52,215 nucleotides of DNA from Bacteroidales bacterium UBA3623. GTDB taxonomy: Bacteria; Bacteroidota; Bacteroidia; Bacteroidales; UBA932. Made by a program: the position numbers and the translations under genes. The DNA lies in NCBI GenBank assembly GCA_002373715.1, contig DFLI01000028.1:1-52215 (forward strand), read 5' to 3'. Positions within the stretch are counted from its first letter, which is position 1, and every line of letters begins with the position of its first letter. This document shows positions 33,178 through 41,927 of this stretch, one piece after another. The notes below the pieces were generated by a model. The model was not told where the DNA came from and ran no database searches. It saw nothing but the letters and a program-made list of their open reading frames with translations.

Positions 33178-33185
33178 TATCTTTG
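33178..33185 (+). promoter_or_regulatory. promoter -7 box of the PPi-PFK gene
   Basis: TATCTTTG, 38 bases before the start codon; no TTG at the usual distance. Confidence 0.4.
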
Positions 33186-33223
33186 TATGATTAAAGGAAG
33201 TTATTTTAACACTCAATAGTTTT

Positions 33224-34453
33224 ATGAAAGATTCCATTATCATCCTTTGTGGTGGCGGCCCGGCTCCGGGTATGAACACCGTCGTCATGTCTGTCGCCAA
33301 AACCTTCCTGTCCAACGGTTATCGTGTTATCGGCCTTCATGGCGGTTACAGCGGCCTTTTCTCCAAGGCTCCCCGCACCGAAGACATCGATTTCTTCAAG
33401 GCAGACGCCTATTTCAACCGTGGCGGTTCCTATCTCCAGATGAGCCGTTTCAAGCCCACCGACAAGGATTTTGAGGAAAACTTTAACCTGGGCCTCTTCC
33501 AGGAGAACAACATCAAACTGCTGGTTACCGTAGGTGGTGACGACACCGCTTCCACCGCCAACCGCATTGCCAAGTTCCTGGAGGCCAAGCAGTATCCCAT
33601 CCACAACATCCACGTTCCCAAAACCATCGACAACGACCTCCCGCTGCCCAACAACACTCCCACCTTCGGCTTCAACAGCGCCAAGGACGAGGGTGCTCAC
33701 CTGGCCCGCACCGTCTATGAAGACGCCCGCACCAGTGGCAACTGGCTCATCATCAGCGCCATGGGTCGTAGCGCCGGTCACCTGGCCCTGGGTATCGGTG
33801 AGGCCACTCACTGCCCCATGACCATCATCCCCGAGATGTTCAACAAGACCACCATCACCCTGGACAAGATTGTGAACCTGGCCCTTTCCGCCATTCTCAA
33901 GCGTAACATCCTGGGCATTCCTTACGGCACCGTAGTAGTGGCCGAGGGCGTATTCCACGACCTGGATCCCCAGGAAATCAAGAACGCCGGCGTGTCCATG
34001 ACCTACGACGAGCACGGTCACCCCGAACTGGGCAAAATCTCCAAGGCCGTCCTGTTCAACGACATCCTCGAGAAGAAGTTCAAGGAGATTGGTCTGAAGG
34101 TAAAAACCCGTCCCGTGGAGATTGGCTACGACGTTCGTTGCCAGGATCCTATCGCCTTTGACCTCACGTATTGCTCCGAGCTGGCCATGGGTGCCTACGA
34201 GCTCTTCAAGAAGGGCGAAACCGGCTGCATGGTGTATGTAGACGCTTTCGGCGAGGCCAAGCCCCTCTACCTGAAAGACCTGCAGGGCGCCGACGGCAAG
34301 ATTCCTCCGCGCCGCGTAGCCATCGAGGGTGGTATTGCCCAGAATTATTTCAATCACCTCTGCCACTTCATCACCCCTGCCGACTATGAGGCAGCCAAGA
34401 AGTATGTGGCTAACCCCGAGGCTTACGACTTCAAGAAAATCCTGAACTGGTAA
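33224..34453 (+). CDS. 6-phosphofructokinase, pyrophosphate-dependent type
   Basis: 409 residues. Converts fructose 6-phosphate and the 1,6-bisphosphate. The residues that set the phosphoryl donor point to PPi: GGDD at 104-107 (Asp where ATP enzymes have Gly) and PKTIDNDLP at 132-140 (Lys in place of Gly). Substrate-binding MGRSAGHLALGIGEA follows, and EIGYDVRCQDPIAFD near the end. A PPi enzyme works reversibly and saves ATP, common in fermentative Bacteroidota. Codon use is strongly biased to C-ending codons, a sign of high expression. The CotH lipoprotein gene starts 5 bases after its stop. Confidence 0.93.
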   Translation: MKDSIIILCGGGPAPGMNTVVMSVAKTFLSNGYRVIGLHGGYSGLFSKAPRTEDIDFFKADAYFNRGGSYLQMSRFKPTDKDFEENFNLGLFQENNIKLLVTVGGDDTASTANRIAKFLEAKQYPIHNIHVPKTIDNDLPLPNNTPTFGFNSAKDEGAHLARTVYEDARTSGNWLIISAMGRSAGHLALGIGEATHCPMTIIPEMFNKTTITLDKIVNLALSAILKRNILGIPYGTVVVAEGVFHDLDPQEIKNAGVSMTYDEHGHPELGKISKAVLFNDILEKKFKEIGLKVKTRPVEIGYDVRCQDPIAFDLTYCSELAMGAYELFKKGETGCMVYVDAFGEAKPLYLKDLQGADGKIPPRRVAIEGGIAQNYFNHLCHFITPADYEAAKKYVANPEAYDFKKILNW

Positions 34454-34457
34454 TTCC

Positions 34458-35756
34458 ATGTTCAGAGGCTTGAAATATGGTATTTTGTTCCTGACAGCCG
34501 CCGCTTTTGTGGCCGGCTGTCAGGACAAAACCATTATACCGGAAGACCAACCCCAACCCGGTGAGAAGGTGTATACCGGCTGCATCCCGGAGAAGACGGA
34601 CCATCTTCCCAGGCTAAACCTGCAGCTTCCCCAGGATTGGGAACTGGATGACATCCGAAAGGAAGTCTGGACAAACGGCTGCAGCGTAAGCATTCAAGCC
34701 TCGGTGAACGGACAGGAGTCTACCGTATTCACCGCCCAGGGGGTTAAAGTGAAGGGGCGCGGTAACTCCACCTTCAGGTCCTATCCCAAGAAGCCCCTCA
34801 CCCTCCATTTTTTCAATCAGGTCAATTTCATCGGCACCGGCAAAACCAAGCACTGGGTGCTGCTGGCCAACTGGATGGACCGCACCCTCCTCAGAAACGA
34901 CGTTGCCTTTGAGGCGGCCCGCCGCACCAGCCTGGAGTGGACCCCTTCCGGCACCTTTGTAGACTTGTACGTGAACGGGAAGTACGAAGGCGTTTACTGG
35001 CTGGGAGAGAAAATTCACGTGGAAGGTTCGCATTTCACCTGCGATTATCTCTATTCCTACGACACCAGTGACAAGCAGGAATGCGATTTCTACAGCCTGC
35101 ACGGCCACTGGAAGCAAGACCAGGCCGTGGGAGAAATTCCCGTCGAGCTCAAGTACCCGGACCGGGACAATTACTCCACGGAGGAGTTCCACACCATCCT
35201 GAACAAAGCCAAAAATACCCTCCACGGCTTTGAGGAGGCCCTTTTCCGCGGAGAAGATCCGGCCTCACTGCTGGACATGAACAGCCTGTGCGACTGGTAT
35301 CTGGTGGAAGAACTCTGTGGCAACAAAGAGCCCCGCTTCCCCAAAAGCACCTTCCTCTATTACAAGGAAGGCAAAATCTATTCGGGCCCCGTGTGGGACT
35401 TCGACTACGGCACCTTCAATCCGGACCATCACGGTCTCCAGCTCCAGGGGTGCATGTATTTTTATCAACTTTGGAGCCATCCTACTTTCAGAAAGCATCT
35501 CAAACACCGCTGGTCCATCCTGAAACCCCAATTCCAGGACCTCCTCTCCTACGTAGACCAAAGGGCCGATTTCATCCGTGAATCCGAGGAACGCAACCAT
35601 CAGATGTGGCCCTGCTATCCCAATCCGCTGTCGGAGGATGGAACCGGTCTGGTAAACCGGGACGAAAAGATGACCTTTGACGAGGCTGTAGCCCGTCTTA
35701 AGCAGGCTTTGCTGGACCGCATTGCAGAGATGGATTTGGAAATCAACATTTTATGA
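34458..35756 (+). CDS. CotH kinase family lipoprotein
   Basis: 432 residues. Lipobox FVAGC gives a lipid-bearing Cys at 21, so it is a surface or periplasmic lipoprotein. The CotH domain spans nearly all the rest: GVKVKGRGNSTFRSYPKKPL (about 94-113), WVLLANWMDRTLLRNDVAF, YEGVYWLGEKIHV, and the metal-binding GPVWDFDYGTFN (about 312-323). CotH of Bacillus is an atypical protein kinase of spore coat; the Bacteroidota lipoproteins have no known substrate. It is joined to the amylase gene by an ATGA overlap and follows the phosphofructokinase gene by 5 bases, which suggests a shared transcript linked to carbohydrate use. Confidence 0.88.
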   Translation: MFRGLKYGILFLTAAAFVAGCQDKTIIPEDQPQPGEKVYTGCIPEKTDHLPRLNLQLPQDWELDDIRKEVWTNGCSVSIQASVNGQESTVFTAQGVKVKGRGNSTFRSYPKKPLTLHFFNQVNFIGTGKTKHWVLLANWMDRTLLRNDVAFEAARRTSLEWTPSGTFVDLYVNGKYEGVYWLGEKIHVEGSHFTCDYLYSYDTSDKQECDFYSLHGHWKQDQAVGEIPVELKYPDRDNYSTEEFHTILNKAKNTLHGFEEALFRGEDPASLLDMNSLCDWYLVEELCGNKEPRFPKSTFLYYKEGKIYSGPVWDFDYGTFNPDHHGLQLQGCMYFYQLWSHPTFRKHLKHRWSILKPQFQDLLSYVDQRADFIRESEERNHQMWPCYPNPLSEDGTGLVNRDEKMTFDEAVARLKQALLDRIAEMDLEINIL

Positions 35757-37240
35757 GCCTGATCTACCAAATGCTGCCGCGCCTGTGGGCGAACGGCCGC
35801 TTTTCCGGCATAGACCAACCCACCCTTAACTATCTGAAAAACACCCTTGGAGCCCAGTATCTCTGGTGCACGGGGGTTATCCGGCATGCCACCCTCGCTT
35901 CCGACCGGGGCTGCACCCCTTCGCATCCTCAGTTTGTGAAGGGAAACGCCGGCTCTCCCTATGCCATTACCGATTATTACGACGTCAATCCTTATTTGGC
36001 CGATAATCCCAAGAAGAGGATAGACGAGTTCAAGGCACTGGTAGAAAGGGTACATGCAGCAGGCCTTAAACTGCTCATTGATTTTGTTCCCAACCACGTG
36101 GCCAGGGACAATGTCAACCTGGGCCAGGATGATGATAAAAGCGTGCACTGGGCCCCGCAGAACGACTTTTTCTACTATCCCGGGCAGACACTTAAGCTTC
36201 CGGTTCAGGTAGAAGGGGAGCCCTTCTATGAATACCCGGCCAAGGCATCCGGCAACGCCTTTACGCCCACGCCCGGTATTAACGACTGGTACGAAACCGT
36301 CAAGATAAATTACTGCGACTTCCACACCGACACCTGGGACAAGATGCTGCAGATTGTACGCTTCTGGGCCTCCCTGGGAGTAGACGGTTTCCGCTGCGAT
36401 ATGGTGGAACTGGTGCCTTGGCAGTTCATGCAGTGGCTCATTGAGAACATCAAAAAAGAGTACCCCAAAACCCTCTTTGTGGCAGAGGTTTACGAGAAGG
36501 AAAAATACCGGCTCTACGTAGAAGAAGTAGGCTTTGATTTGCTTTATGATAAGTCTGGATTATATGATACTTTAAGAGCTGTTACCTGCAGCAACGCTTC
36601 AGCAAAGGGAATTACTTGGAACTGGCAGTTTTTGGGGAACTTGCAGCCCTATATGCTCAACTTCCTGGAGAACCACGACGAGCAGCGAATTGCCTCCGAT
36701 TTCTTCTGCGGGAAGCCCGAGAAAGCATATGCCGCTCTCTGCGTTTCGCTCCTTCTGAGCAGCGCTCCTTTCATGCTTTATTTCGGCCAGGAAGTAGGCG
36801 AGAGGGGAATGGATGCCGAAGGCTTCAGCGGCCGCGACGGCCGAACCACCATCTTCGACTGGTGGGAGGTAGAGAGCCTGCAGCGCCTCCGCCAATGGAT
36901 AGAAGAGCCCGAAAAGGGCCTCCAGCCCCACGAGAAGGCCGTTTTAAAGCGCTACAGGGAACTCTTGGACCTGGCCCGCACACCCGCCTTCTCAGAGGGA
37001 AAGACCTACGATTTGTGCTACTGCCAGGACGGGGTATTCAATCCGGACCGCCATTTTGCCTGGCTCCGTAGCGACGGCAGCAAAGCCTGGCTGCTGGTAA
37101 GTAACTTCAGTTCTGAGGCTCAAGAGATTACGCTCCGCATCCCGCCGGAGGCCCTGGACTTCCTGGGAATCAAAGCTGTGAGGACGGTCTACGCCCTCAC
37201 GGTGCCCGCCTGGGACTATCAGATCATTGAAGTAAATTAA
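35753..37240 (+). CDS. alpha-amylase family (GH13) enzyme, cytoplasmic
   Basis: 495 residues with no signal peptide. GH13 barrel with all four conserved regions: DFVPNH (110-115), GFRCDMVE with the nucleophile Asp216, FVAEVYE with the acid Glu245, and FLENHDEQR with His308-Asp309. A beta-sandwich C-terminal domain follows (about 400-495: WLLVSNFSSEAQEITLRI). The short insertions and the start YQMLPRLWANG suggest a maltodextrin- or trehalose-type enzyme rather than a large secreted amylase; the exact product is unknown. It starts inside the end of the CotH gene (ATGA). A 34-bp repeat with a hairpin follows its stop and may act as a terminator. Confidence 0.9.
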   Translation: MSLIYQMLPRLWANGRFSGIDQPTLNYLKNTLGAQYLWCTGVIRHATLASDRGCTPSHPQFVKGNAGSPYAITDYYDVNPYLADNPKKRIDEFKALVERVHAAGLKLLIDFVPNHVARDNVNLGQDDDKSVHWAPQNDFFYYPGQTLKLPVQVEGEPFYEYPAKASGNAFTPTPGINDWYETVKINYCDFHTDTWDKMLQIVRFWASLGVDGFRCDMVELVPWQFMQWLIENIKKEYPKTLFVAEVYEKEKYRLYVEEVGFDLLYDKSGLYDTLRAVTCSNASAKGITWNWQFLGNLQPYMLNFLENHDEQRIASDFFCGKPEKAYAALCVSLLLSSAPFMLYFGQEVGERGMDAEGFSGRDGRTTIFDWWEVESLQRLRQWIEEPEKGLQPHEKAVLKRYRELLDLARTPAFSEGKTYDLCYCQDGVFNPDRHFAWLRSDGSKAWLLVSNFSSEAQEITLRIPPEALDFLGIKAVRTVYALTVPAWDYQIIEVN

Positions 37241-37273
37241 AAAGGCTGAATCTGGTGGCCGGAGGCCGGAGGC

Positions 37274-37307
37274 CGACCCAGGGGGTCTGGGGGATTAGGC
37301 CCCCAGT
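37274..37307 (+). repeat. 34-bp interspersed repeat with hairpin, copy 1
   Basis: Identical to 38084-38117. The hairpin CTGGGGG-ATTAGG-CCCCCAG (37287-37306) forms a 7-bp G/C stem. It lies after the amylase stop in a convergent gap. The copies bracket the TrmH-type gene in direct orientation. Confidence 0.85.
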
Positions 37308-37320
37308 GTGTCAACTCATC

Positions 37321-38058
37321 TTATTCAGAAGACAGGCGTCTTCTGAATTCGGCCACCGTAATGGCCGTTGCCACTGCCGCATTCAAAGACTCAGAGCCGG
37401 CGTCATCGGCCGGATAAGAAGGAATGTAAAGACGGTCCGTCACACAGGCGGCCGTCTTTTCCGATATACCGTTGGCCTCGTTGCCAATCACTATCACCGA
37501 GGGCTCATCGGCCCCGTTGGAAAGCTCCTTGGCATAGAAATTCTCCCCATCCAGGAAAGTACCGTACACCTGGCCACCCCGGGCCGATACGCTCTTGCAC
37601 AAGGCCGGGATGTCCGTATAATGGATGTGTACGCGGAAGATGGCGCCCATGGTGGCCTGCACCACCTTGGGGTTCAGGCAGTCTACCGTATCCGGAGAGC
37701 AGAAAACGGCCTCAATGCCAAACCAGTCTGCAATGCGGAGGATGGTGCCCAGGTTGCCGGGATCCCGAATGCCGTCCAAGGCCAAAAAGAGGCCCTTTTC
37801 GGGCATGTGGGCCGTAAATAAGTCCTTAGGGCGATGAACCAGGGCCAGGGCCGGAGAAGGGGAGGAAAGAGCCGATATCCGGGCCATCGCCGCCTCGCCA
37901 ATCTCCTCTTTCCGATAAACTTCCTCTACCTCAAACCCCGAAGCCAGGGCTTCTTCCACCATTTTCTCTCCTTCCACCACAAAAAGCCCCTCGCTGTCCC
38001 TGAACTTCTTCTGGGACAACGACTTGATGAACTTAATTTTTGATGAACTAAGGACCAT
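37321..38058 (-). CDS. TrmH-family (SpoU) RNA 2'-O-methyltransferase
   Basis: 245 residues. SPOUT-class enzyme that methylates a ribose 2'-OH of rRNA or tRNA with SAM. A small N-terminal substrate-binding domain (EGLFVVEGEKMVEEAL, residues 23-38) precedes the knot with motif 1 DGIRDPGNLGTILRIADWFG, motif 2 VIVIGNEANGIS and motif 3 IPSYPADDAGSESLNAAVA. Motif 3 has an unusual PADDAGSES where most homologues have a shorter M/xGxxES. The target nucleotide cannot be told. In many Bacteroidota a methylase like this lies beside tamL; here speA-like stands between. Direct 34-bp repeats flank it. Confidence 0.9.
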   Translation of the reverse strand: MVLSSSKIKFIKSLSQKKFRDSEGLFVVEGEKMVEEALASGFEVEEVYRKEEIGEAAMARISALSSPSPALALVHRPKDLFTAHMPEKGLFLALDGIRDPGNLGTILRIADWFGIEAVFCSPDTVDCLNPKVVQATMGAIFRVHIHYTDIPALCKSVSARGGQVYGTFLDGENFYAKELSNGADEPSVIVIGNEANGISEKTAACVTDRLYIPSYPADDAGSESLNAAVATAITVAEFRRRLSSE

Positions 38059-38083
38059 AAAGTCAATAGGTTATGGAGCGAAG

Positions 38084-38117
38084 CGACCCAGGGGGTCTGG
38101 GGGATTAGGCCCCCAGT
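38084..38117 (+). repeat. 34-bp interspersed repeat with hairpin, copy 2
   Basis: Same 34 bases and orientation as 37274-37307, abutting the stop codon of the decarboxylase gene (minus strand). For that gene the hairpin follows directly after the stop. Confidence 0.85.
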
Positions 38118-39518
38118 TTATTTATATCCAAGCATGCGCAGCATGCTTTCGGCAGACTGTTCTTCCGCGAAGACGGTGGAGATGAGGTTACCTTCCTTGT
38201 CACGGTCCAGGAGGATGTGACGGGGGGAGGGCATGAGGCAGTGCTTGATGCCACCGAAACCGGAAAGGGCTTCCTGGTAGGCGCCTGTATGGAAAAAGCC
38301 GATATAAAGGTTTTCCCGGCGGCTGCGGATGGTGGGCAGGAAGATGGCGTTGGCGTGATAGTCGGCGTTATAGAAGTCCTGACTGTCGCAGGTGAGACCT
38401 CCCAGGAACACGCGCTGGTATTCGTCGTTCCACTTGTTGATGGGCAGCAGGATGAAACGCTGGTTCAGGCCCCAGGTATCCGGCAGGCAGGTCATGAAGC
38501 TGTTGTCTATCATGTACCACTTTTCGCGGTCGTTCTGCTGCTTGATATCCAGAATCTTGAAGATGGTGGCGCCGCTTTCACCCACGGTGAAGGAGCCGAA
38601 TTCGGTAAAGATATCGGGCTCGGGAACTCCGTTGGCATTGCAGGTAACCTTGATCTGGTTGATGATTTCTTCCACCATGTACTCGTAGTCGAAGTCCTGG
38701 GCCAGGGAAGTCTTGTTGGGCAGGCCGCCGCCAATGTTCAGGCTGTCCAGCTCCGGGCAGATGGCCTTGAGTTCGCAGTATACCTTCACGCACTTGGACA
38801 GTTCGTTCCAGTAGTACGCCGTATCCCTGATGCCGGTATTGATGAAGAAATGCAGCATCTTAAGGTGGAAGTTGGGATATTTGGCCACCGTATCCTTGTA
38901 GAACTTGAGGATGTCGGAATAGCGGATACCCAGGCGGGAGGTATAGAAATCGAAGTTGGGCTCTTCTTCGGATGCGATGCGGATGCCCATCATGGTGTCT
39001 TCTTCAATGAGATCTGCCAGGTCTTCGAACTCGTTCTTGTTGTCCAGCACGGGGATGATGTTCTTCCAGCCGCTCTTGCGCATTTTGGCAATGTTCTGGA
39101 TGTACTGGGGACGCTTGAAACCGTTGCAGATGATGTAGAGTTCTTCTTTTTTCACGGAACCGTCCCGCTCCAGGGCCTCAATGAGGTCCAGGTCGTAGGC
39201 CGATGACGTCTCCAGGTGGATATCGTTCTTCAAGGCTTCGTGCACCACAAAGGCGAACTGCGAACTCTTGGTGCAGTAGCTGTAGTGATATTCGCCCTGG
39301 TAATCGGCCTTGGCCATGGCCACTTTGAAGAGGCGCTTGGCCCGCTGGATTTGCGAAGATATCTTAGGTAAATAGGTAATTTTCAGCGGAGTACCATACT
39401 TATCGATGATATCCATCAGGTCTATGTCGTTAAACAGCAGGTTGCCGTCCACTACCATAAATTCGTCCTGGGGGAAGTCGAAAGTCTGGTCGATAAGGTC
39501 GATGTACTTGTTTTTCAT
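38118..39518 (-). CDS. PLP-dependent fold-III decarboxylase, arginine-decarboxylase-like
   Basis: 466 residues, shorter than the 630-residue SpeA. Alanine-racemase-type barrel binding PLP: Lys84 in YHYSYCTKSSQ stands where SpeA has YPIKVNQ. The glycine-rich phosphate loop is SLNIGGGLPNKT, and the C-terminal catalytic cysteine site is LGGLTCDSQDFYN (CxSxD). The usual EPGR loop is replaced by EFGSFTVGESG. Bacteroidota genomes carry this short form, annotated as arginine decarboxylase, in polyamine synthesis. Whether it acts on arginine or another basic amino acid is not shown by these motifs. It shares a 57-base upstream region with the divergent tamL. Confidence 0.8.
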   Translation of the reverse strand: MKNKYIDLIDQTFDFPQDEFMVVDGNLLFNDIDLMDIIDKYGTPLKITYLPKISSQIQRAKRLFKVAMAKADYQGEYHYSYCTKSSQFAFVVHEALKNDIHLETSSAYDLDLIEALERDGSVKKEELYIICNGFKRPQYIQNIAKMRKSGWKNIIPVLDNKNEFEDLADLIEEDTMMGIRIASEEEPNFDFYTSRLGIRYSDILKFYKDTVAKYPNFHLKMLHFFINTGIRDTAYYWNELSKCVKVYCELKAICPELDSLNIGGGLPNKTSLAQDFDYEYMVEEIINQIKVTCNANGVPEPDIFTEFGSFTVGESGATIFKILDIKQQNDREKWYMIDNSFMTCLPDTWGLNQRFILLPINKWNDEYQRVFLGGLTCDSQDFYNADYHANAIFLPTIRSRRENLYIGFFHTGAYQEALSGFGGIKHCLMPSPRHILLDRDKEGNLISTVFAEEQSAESMLRMLGYK

Positions 39519-39541
39519 TTCTGCTTACCTGTAAAAGTATG

Positions 39542-39549
39542 CAAAGATA
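39542..39549 (-). promoter_or_regulatory. promoter -7 box of the decarboxylase gene
   Basis: TATCTTTG on the minus strand, about 24 bases before the start codon. Confidence 0.4.
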
Positions 39550-39562
39550 AGCAAAAAAGTAT

Positions 39563-39570
39563 TAAATTTG
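39563..39570 (+). promoter_or_regulatory. promoter -7 box of tamL
   Basis: TAAATTTG ends only 5 bases before the tamL ATG, so the transcript may start at or next to the start codon. Confidence 0.4.
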
Positions 39571-39575
39571 TAAGA

Positions 39576-41756
39576 ATGAAGCCCAGGAATAGCATATTCA
39601 TTTCCCTTTGCCTGCTGGGAGCGTTGGCCTGCAGTACAACGCGGTCCCTGGGAGAAGGGGAGTACCTCCTCCGGAAGAACACCATCGTCACGGACGATGC
39701 TTCTTTCAACGTATCCAGCCTGAGCTCCTACGTAGGCCACAAACCCAATTCCTACGTTCTGGGTGTAAACCCGCTCCTTTCCGTATACAACTGGAGCGGA
39801 GACGGTTCCACTCCCTTCAAGCGTTTCCTTAGGAAAATCGGCGCAGAGCCCATCATTTTCGATTCCCTGAAGGTAGAGCAGAGCGTTGCCAACCTGGCCA
39901 GCCACCTCAATTACATCGGCTACTATGGTTCCCAGGTGAGCAGCCAAATTACGGTGGCCAAAAAGAAAGCTTATGTAACGTATTCGGTAAAGCTTGGTAA
40001 GCGCTATAAAATCAGCGACATAGCGTACGAAGTTCCCACCTATGGAACCTTCCGGGAAGACTTCCTGAAAGACCTCCCGCAAAGCTCCCTGGCCACGGGT
40101 CAGTACCTGTCCGAGTCTGATCTGGAGAAGGAGGCGGAGCGTTCATCGGCCTACTTCCGCACCCAGGGGTATTTTGGTTTCACCAAAGCCTACTACGCCT
40201 TTGAGGCCGATACGCTTTCTCACGACGGAAACGCCAAGCTCACCATGTTCATCCGGGACTATGCCCTGGGAGACGCCCCTTCATCGGCCAAAGAGCATAA
40301 GAAATTCACCATAGGGGAGGTTAGCATTACCCACCCAGAGAAGCTCAAGATTCGCCCTTCCGTGCTGGAGAACCTGAATATTCTGAGGCCCGGCCAGTTG
40401 TATAACGAGGACAATATAACCACCAACTACGCCCGTTTTTCCAGCGTGGGCATGCTGACGGGTGTAAACATCAATCTGGAACCCGTTTCGGAAGACAAGG
40501 TAAACTGCAACATCTCCCTCCACAATTCGGGCTTGCAGGGCTTTAAAACCAATCTGGAGGCTTCGGTGAACTCCACCGGACTCTTTGGCATCTCGCCCCA
40601 GCTCACCTATTATCACAAGAACATCTTCCACGGGGGAGAACAGCTAAACCTGGGCCTCAAGGGCAACTTCCAGTTCAAGTTCAAAGACAAGGCCTATTCC
40701 ACGGATGTCAGCGCCACCACCACGCTGCGTTTCCCCAAGTTTATCGGCCTTCCCAACCGCATCTTTACCGGCCCCAATATCCCCAGAACGGATATATCGG
40801 CCGCCTTCAGCTACCAGGACCGCCCGGAATTCCGGCGCACGGTTATATCCACCGCCTTTACCTATAATGGAAGGCTGGGGCAAAAGCTTTACTATCAGTT
40901 CTCGCCAATCAGAGGCAATGTTTCGCACCTTTTCCATATTGACGAAGAATTCTACTTCAAGCTCCTGCAATCTAACCCCTTCGTGCTCATGGCCTATATG
41001 GACCATTTTGACCTGGGGGTAAGCGGCATGCTGTATTACACCACAGACGCCTCTTCGGTGCCTCTGACGCCTTATCATTATATTCGCCTCTCCACGGATG
41101 TCTCCGGCAACGTAATAAGTCTGTTCAACCGCTGGTTGCCCGCCAACGAAAGTGGCCACCACACCATCTGGAACACACCTTATGCCCAGTATGTCCGCGT
41201 CGAACTGAATATGGGAAAGGTGTTCCGCTTTGGCAAGGAAGACAAACAAGCCCTTGCACTCCATTTTGGCGGCGGTTTAGCCTATGCCTACGGCAACTCA
41301 GACACGGCTCCCGTAGAAAAACTCTTCTACGTGGGTGGCGCCATGTCCATGCGCGGCTGGAACGCCCGCTGCCTGGGCCCCGGCACCTCCAATTACGACT
41401 ACGGCTTTGCCATTCCCAGCCAGATTGGAGACATCAAGCTGGAGGCCAATGTAGAATACCGTTTCCCCATAGTTTCCAAGCTGGAAGGCGCCCTGTTCGT
41501 AGATGCCGGTAATATCTGGGACCGCAGCGGCGAAGATGTGAGCGACGGAAAGTTCTCCTTCAAAGCCATTCCGGAATCCATAGCCTTGAACTGGGGTTTC
41601 GGTGCCCGCCTCAATCTGAACTTCCTGCTCATTCGTCTGGACATGGGTATCCGCCTCAGAGACCCGGCCCGCGAAGCCGGCCACCGCTGGGTCCCCACCA
41701 ACGAATGGTTAAATGGAAATTATGCCATACATTTCGGAGTTGGATATCCCTTCTAA
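39576..41756 (+). CDS. tamL: TamL-type BamA/TamA family outer-membrane lipoprotein
   Basis: 726 residues. Lipobox LGALAC gives a lipid-bearing Cys at 19, the hallmark of the Bacteroidota TamA homologue TamL, which with TamB helps assemble the outer membrane. POTRA-like segments run from about 35 to 330 (GKRYKISDIAYEVPTYGTF, FTIGEVSITHPEKLKIRPSV). The 16-strand barrel with the Omp85 features follows: FYVGGAMSMRGWNARCLGPG (about 588-607) and the final strand NYAIHFGVGYPF ending in Phe. No tamB is in the window. It diverges from the decarboxylase gene and converges on rarA across a long inverted repeat. Confidence 0.9.
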   Translation: MKPRNSIFISLCLLGALACSTTRSLGEGEYLLRKNTIVTDDASFNVSSLSSYVGHKPNSYVLGVNPLLSVYNWSGDGSTPFKRFLRKIGAEPIIFDSLKVEQSVANLASHLNYIGYYGSQVSSQITVAKKKAYVTYSVKLGKRYKISDIAYEVPTYGTFREDFLKDLPQSSLATGQYLSESDLEKEAERSSAYFRTQGYFGFTKAYYAFEADTLSHDGNAKLTMFIRDYALGDAPSSAKEHKKFTIGEVSITHPEKLKIRPSVLENLNILRPGQLYNEDNITTNYARFSSVGMLTGVNINLEPVSEDKVNCNISLHNSGLQGFKTNLEASVNSTGLFGISPQLTYYHKNIFHGGEQLNLGLKGNFQFKFKDKAYSTDVSATTTLRFPKFIGLPNRIFTGPNIPRTDISAAFSYQDRPEFRRTVISTAFTYNGRLGQKLYYQFSPIRGNVSHLFHIDEEFYFKLLQSNPFVLMAYMDHFDLGVSGMLYYTTDASSVPLTPYHYIRLSTDVSGNVISLFNRWLPANESGHHTIWNTPYAQYVRVELNMGKVFRFGKEDKQALALHFGGGLAYAYGNSDTAPVEKLFYVGGAMSMRGWNARCLGPGTSNYDYGFAIPSQIGDIKLEANVEYRFPIVSKLEGALFVDAGNIWDRSGEDVSDGKFSFKAIPESIALNWGFGARLNLNFLLIRLDMGIRLRDPAREAGHRWVPTNEWLNGNYAIHFGVGYPF

Positions 41757-41767
41757 GTTATCTTATT

Positions 41768-41927
41768 AATAATCCTCCGTACTTCCAAAACCCATGGCCA
41801 CCCTCGGCCGTGTAAGAGGGAGGGGTCCATGGATGAGAGGGATGGTGGCAAGCTTGCTTGACAACAGCCCACTCAGCCAGTAGGGAGGGGCCGCGAAGCG
41901 GAGGTTTTGGAAGTATGGAGGATTATT
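41768..41927. repeat. 160-bp intergenic element with 25-bp terminal inverted repeats
   Basis: Arms 41768-41792 and 41903-41927 are reverse complements with one G-T wobble; the right arm covers the rarA stop codon. The inside holds further short palindromes (GCAAGCTTGC, CCATGG). In RNA from either strand it folds as a long stem, so it could stop both convergent transcripts; it also looks like a solo miniature element. Confidence 0.75.
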
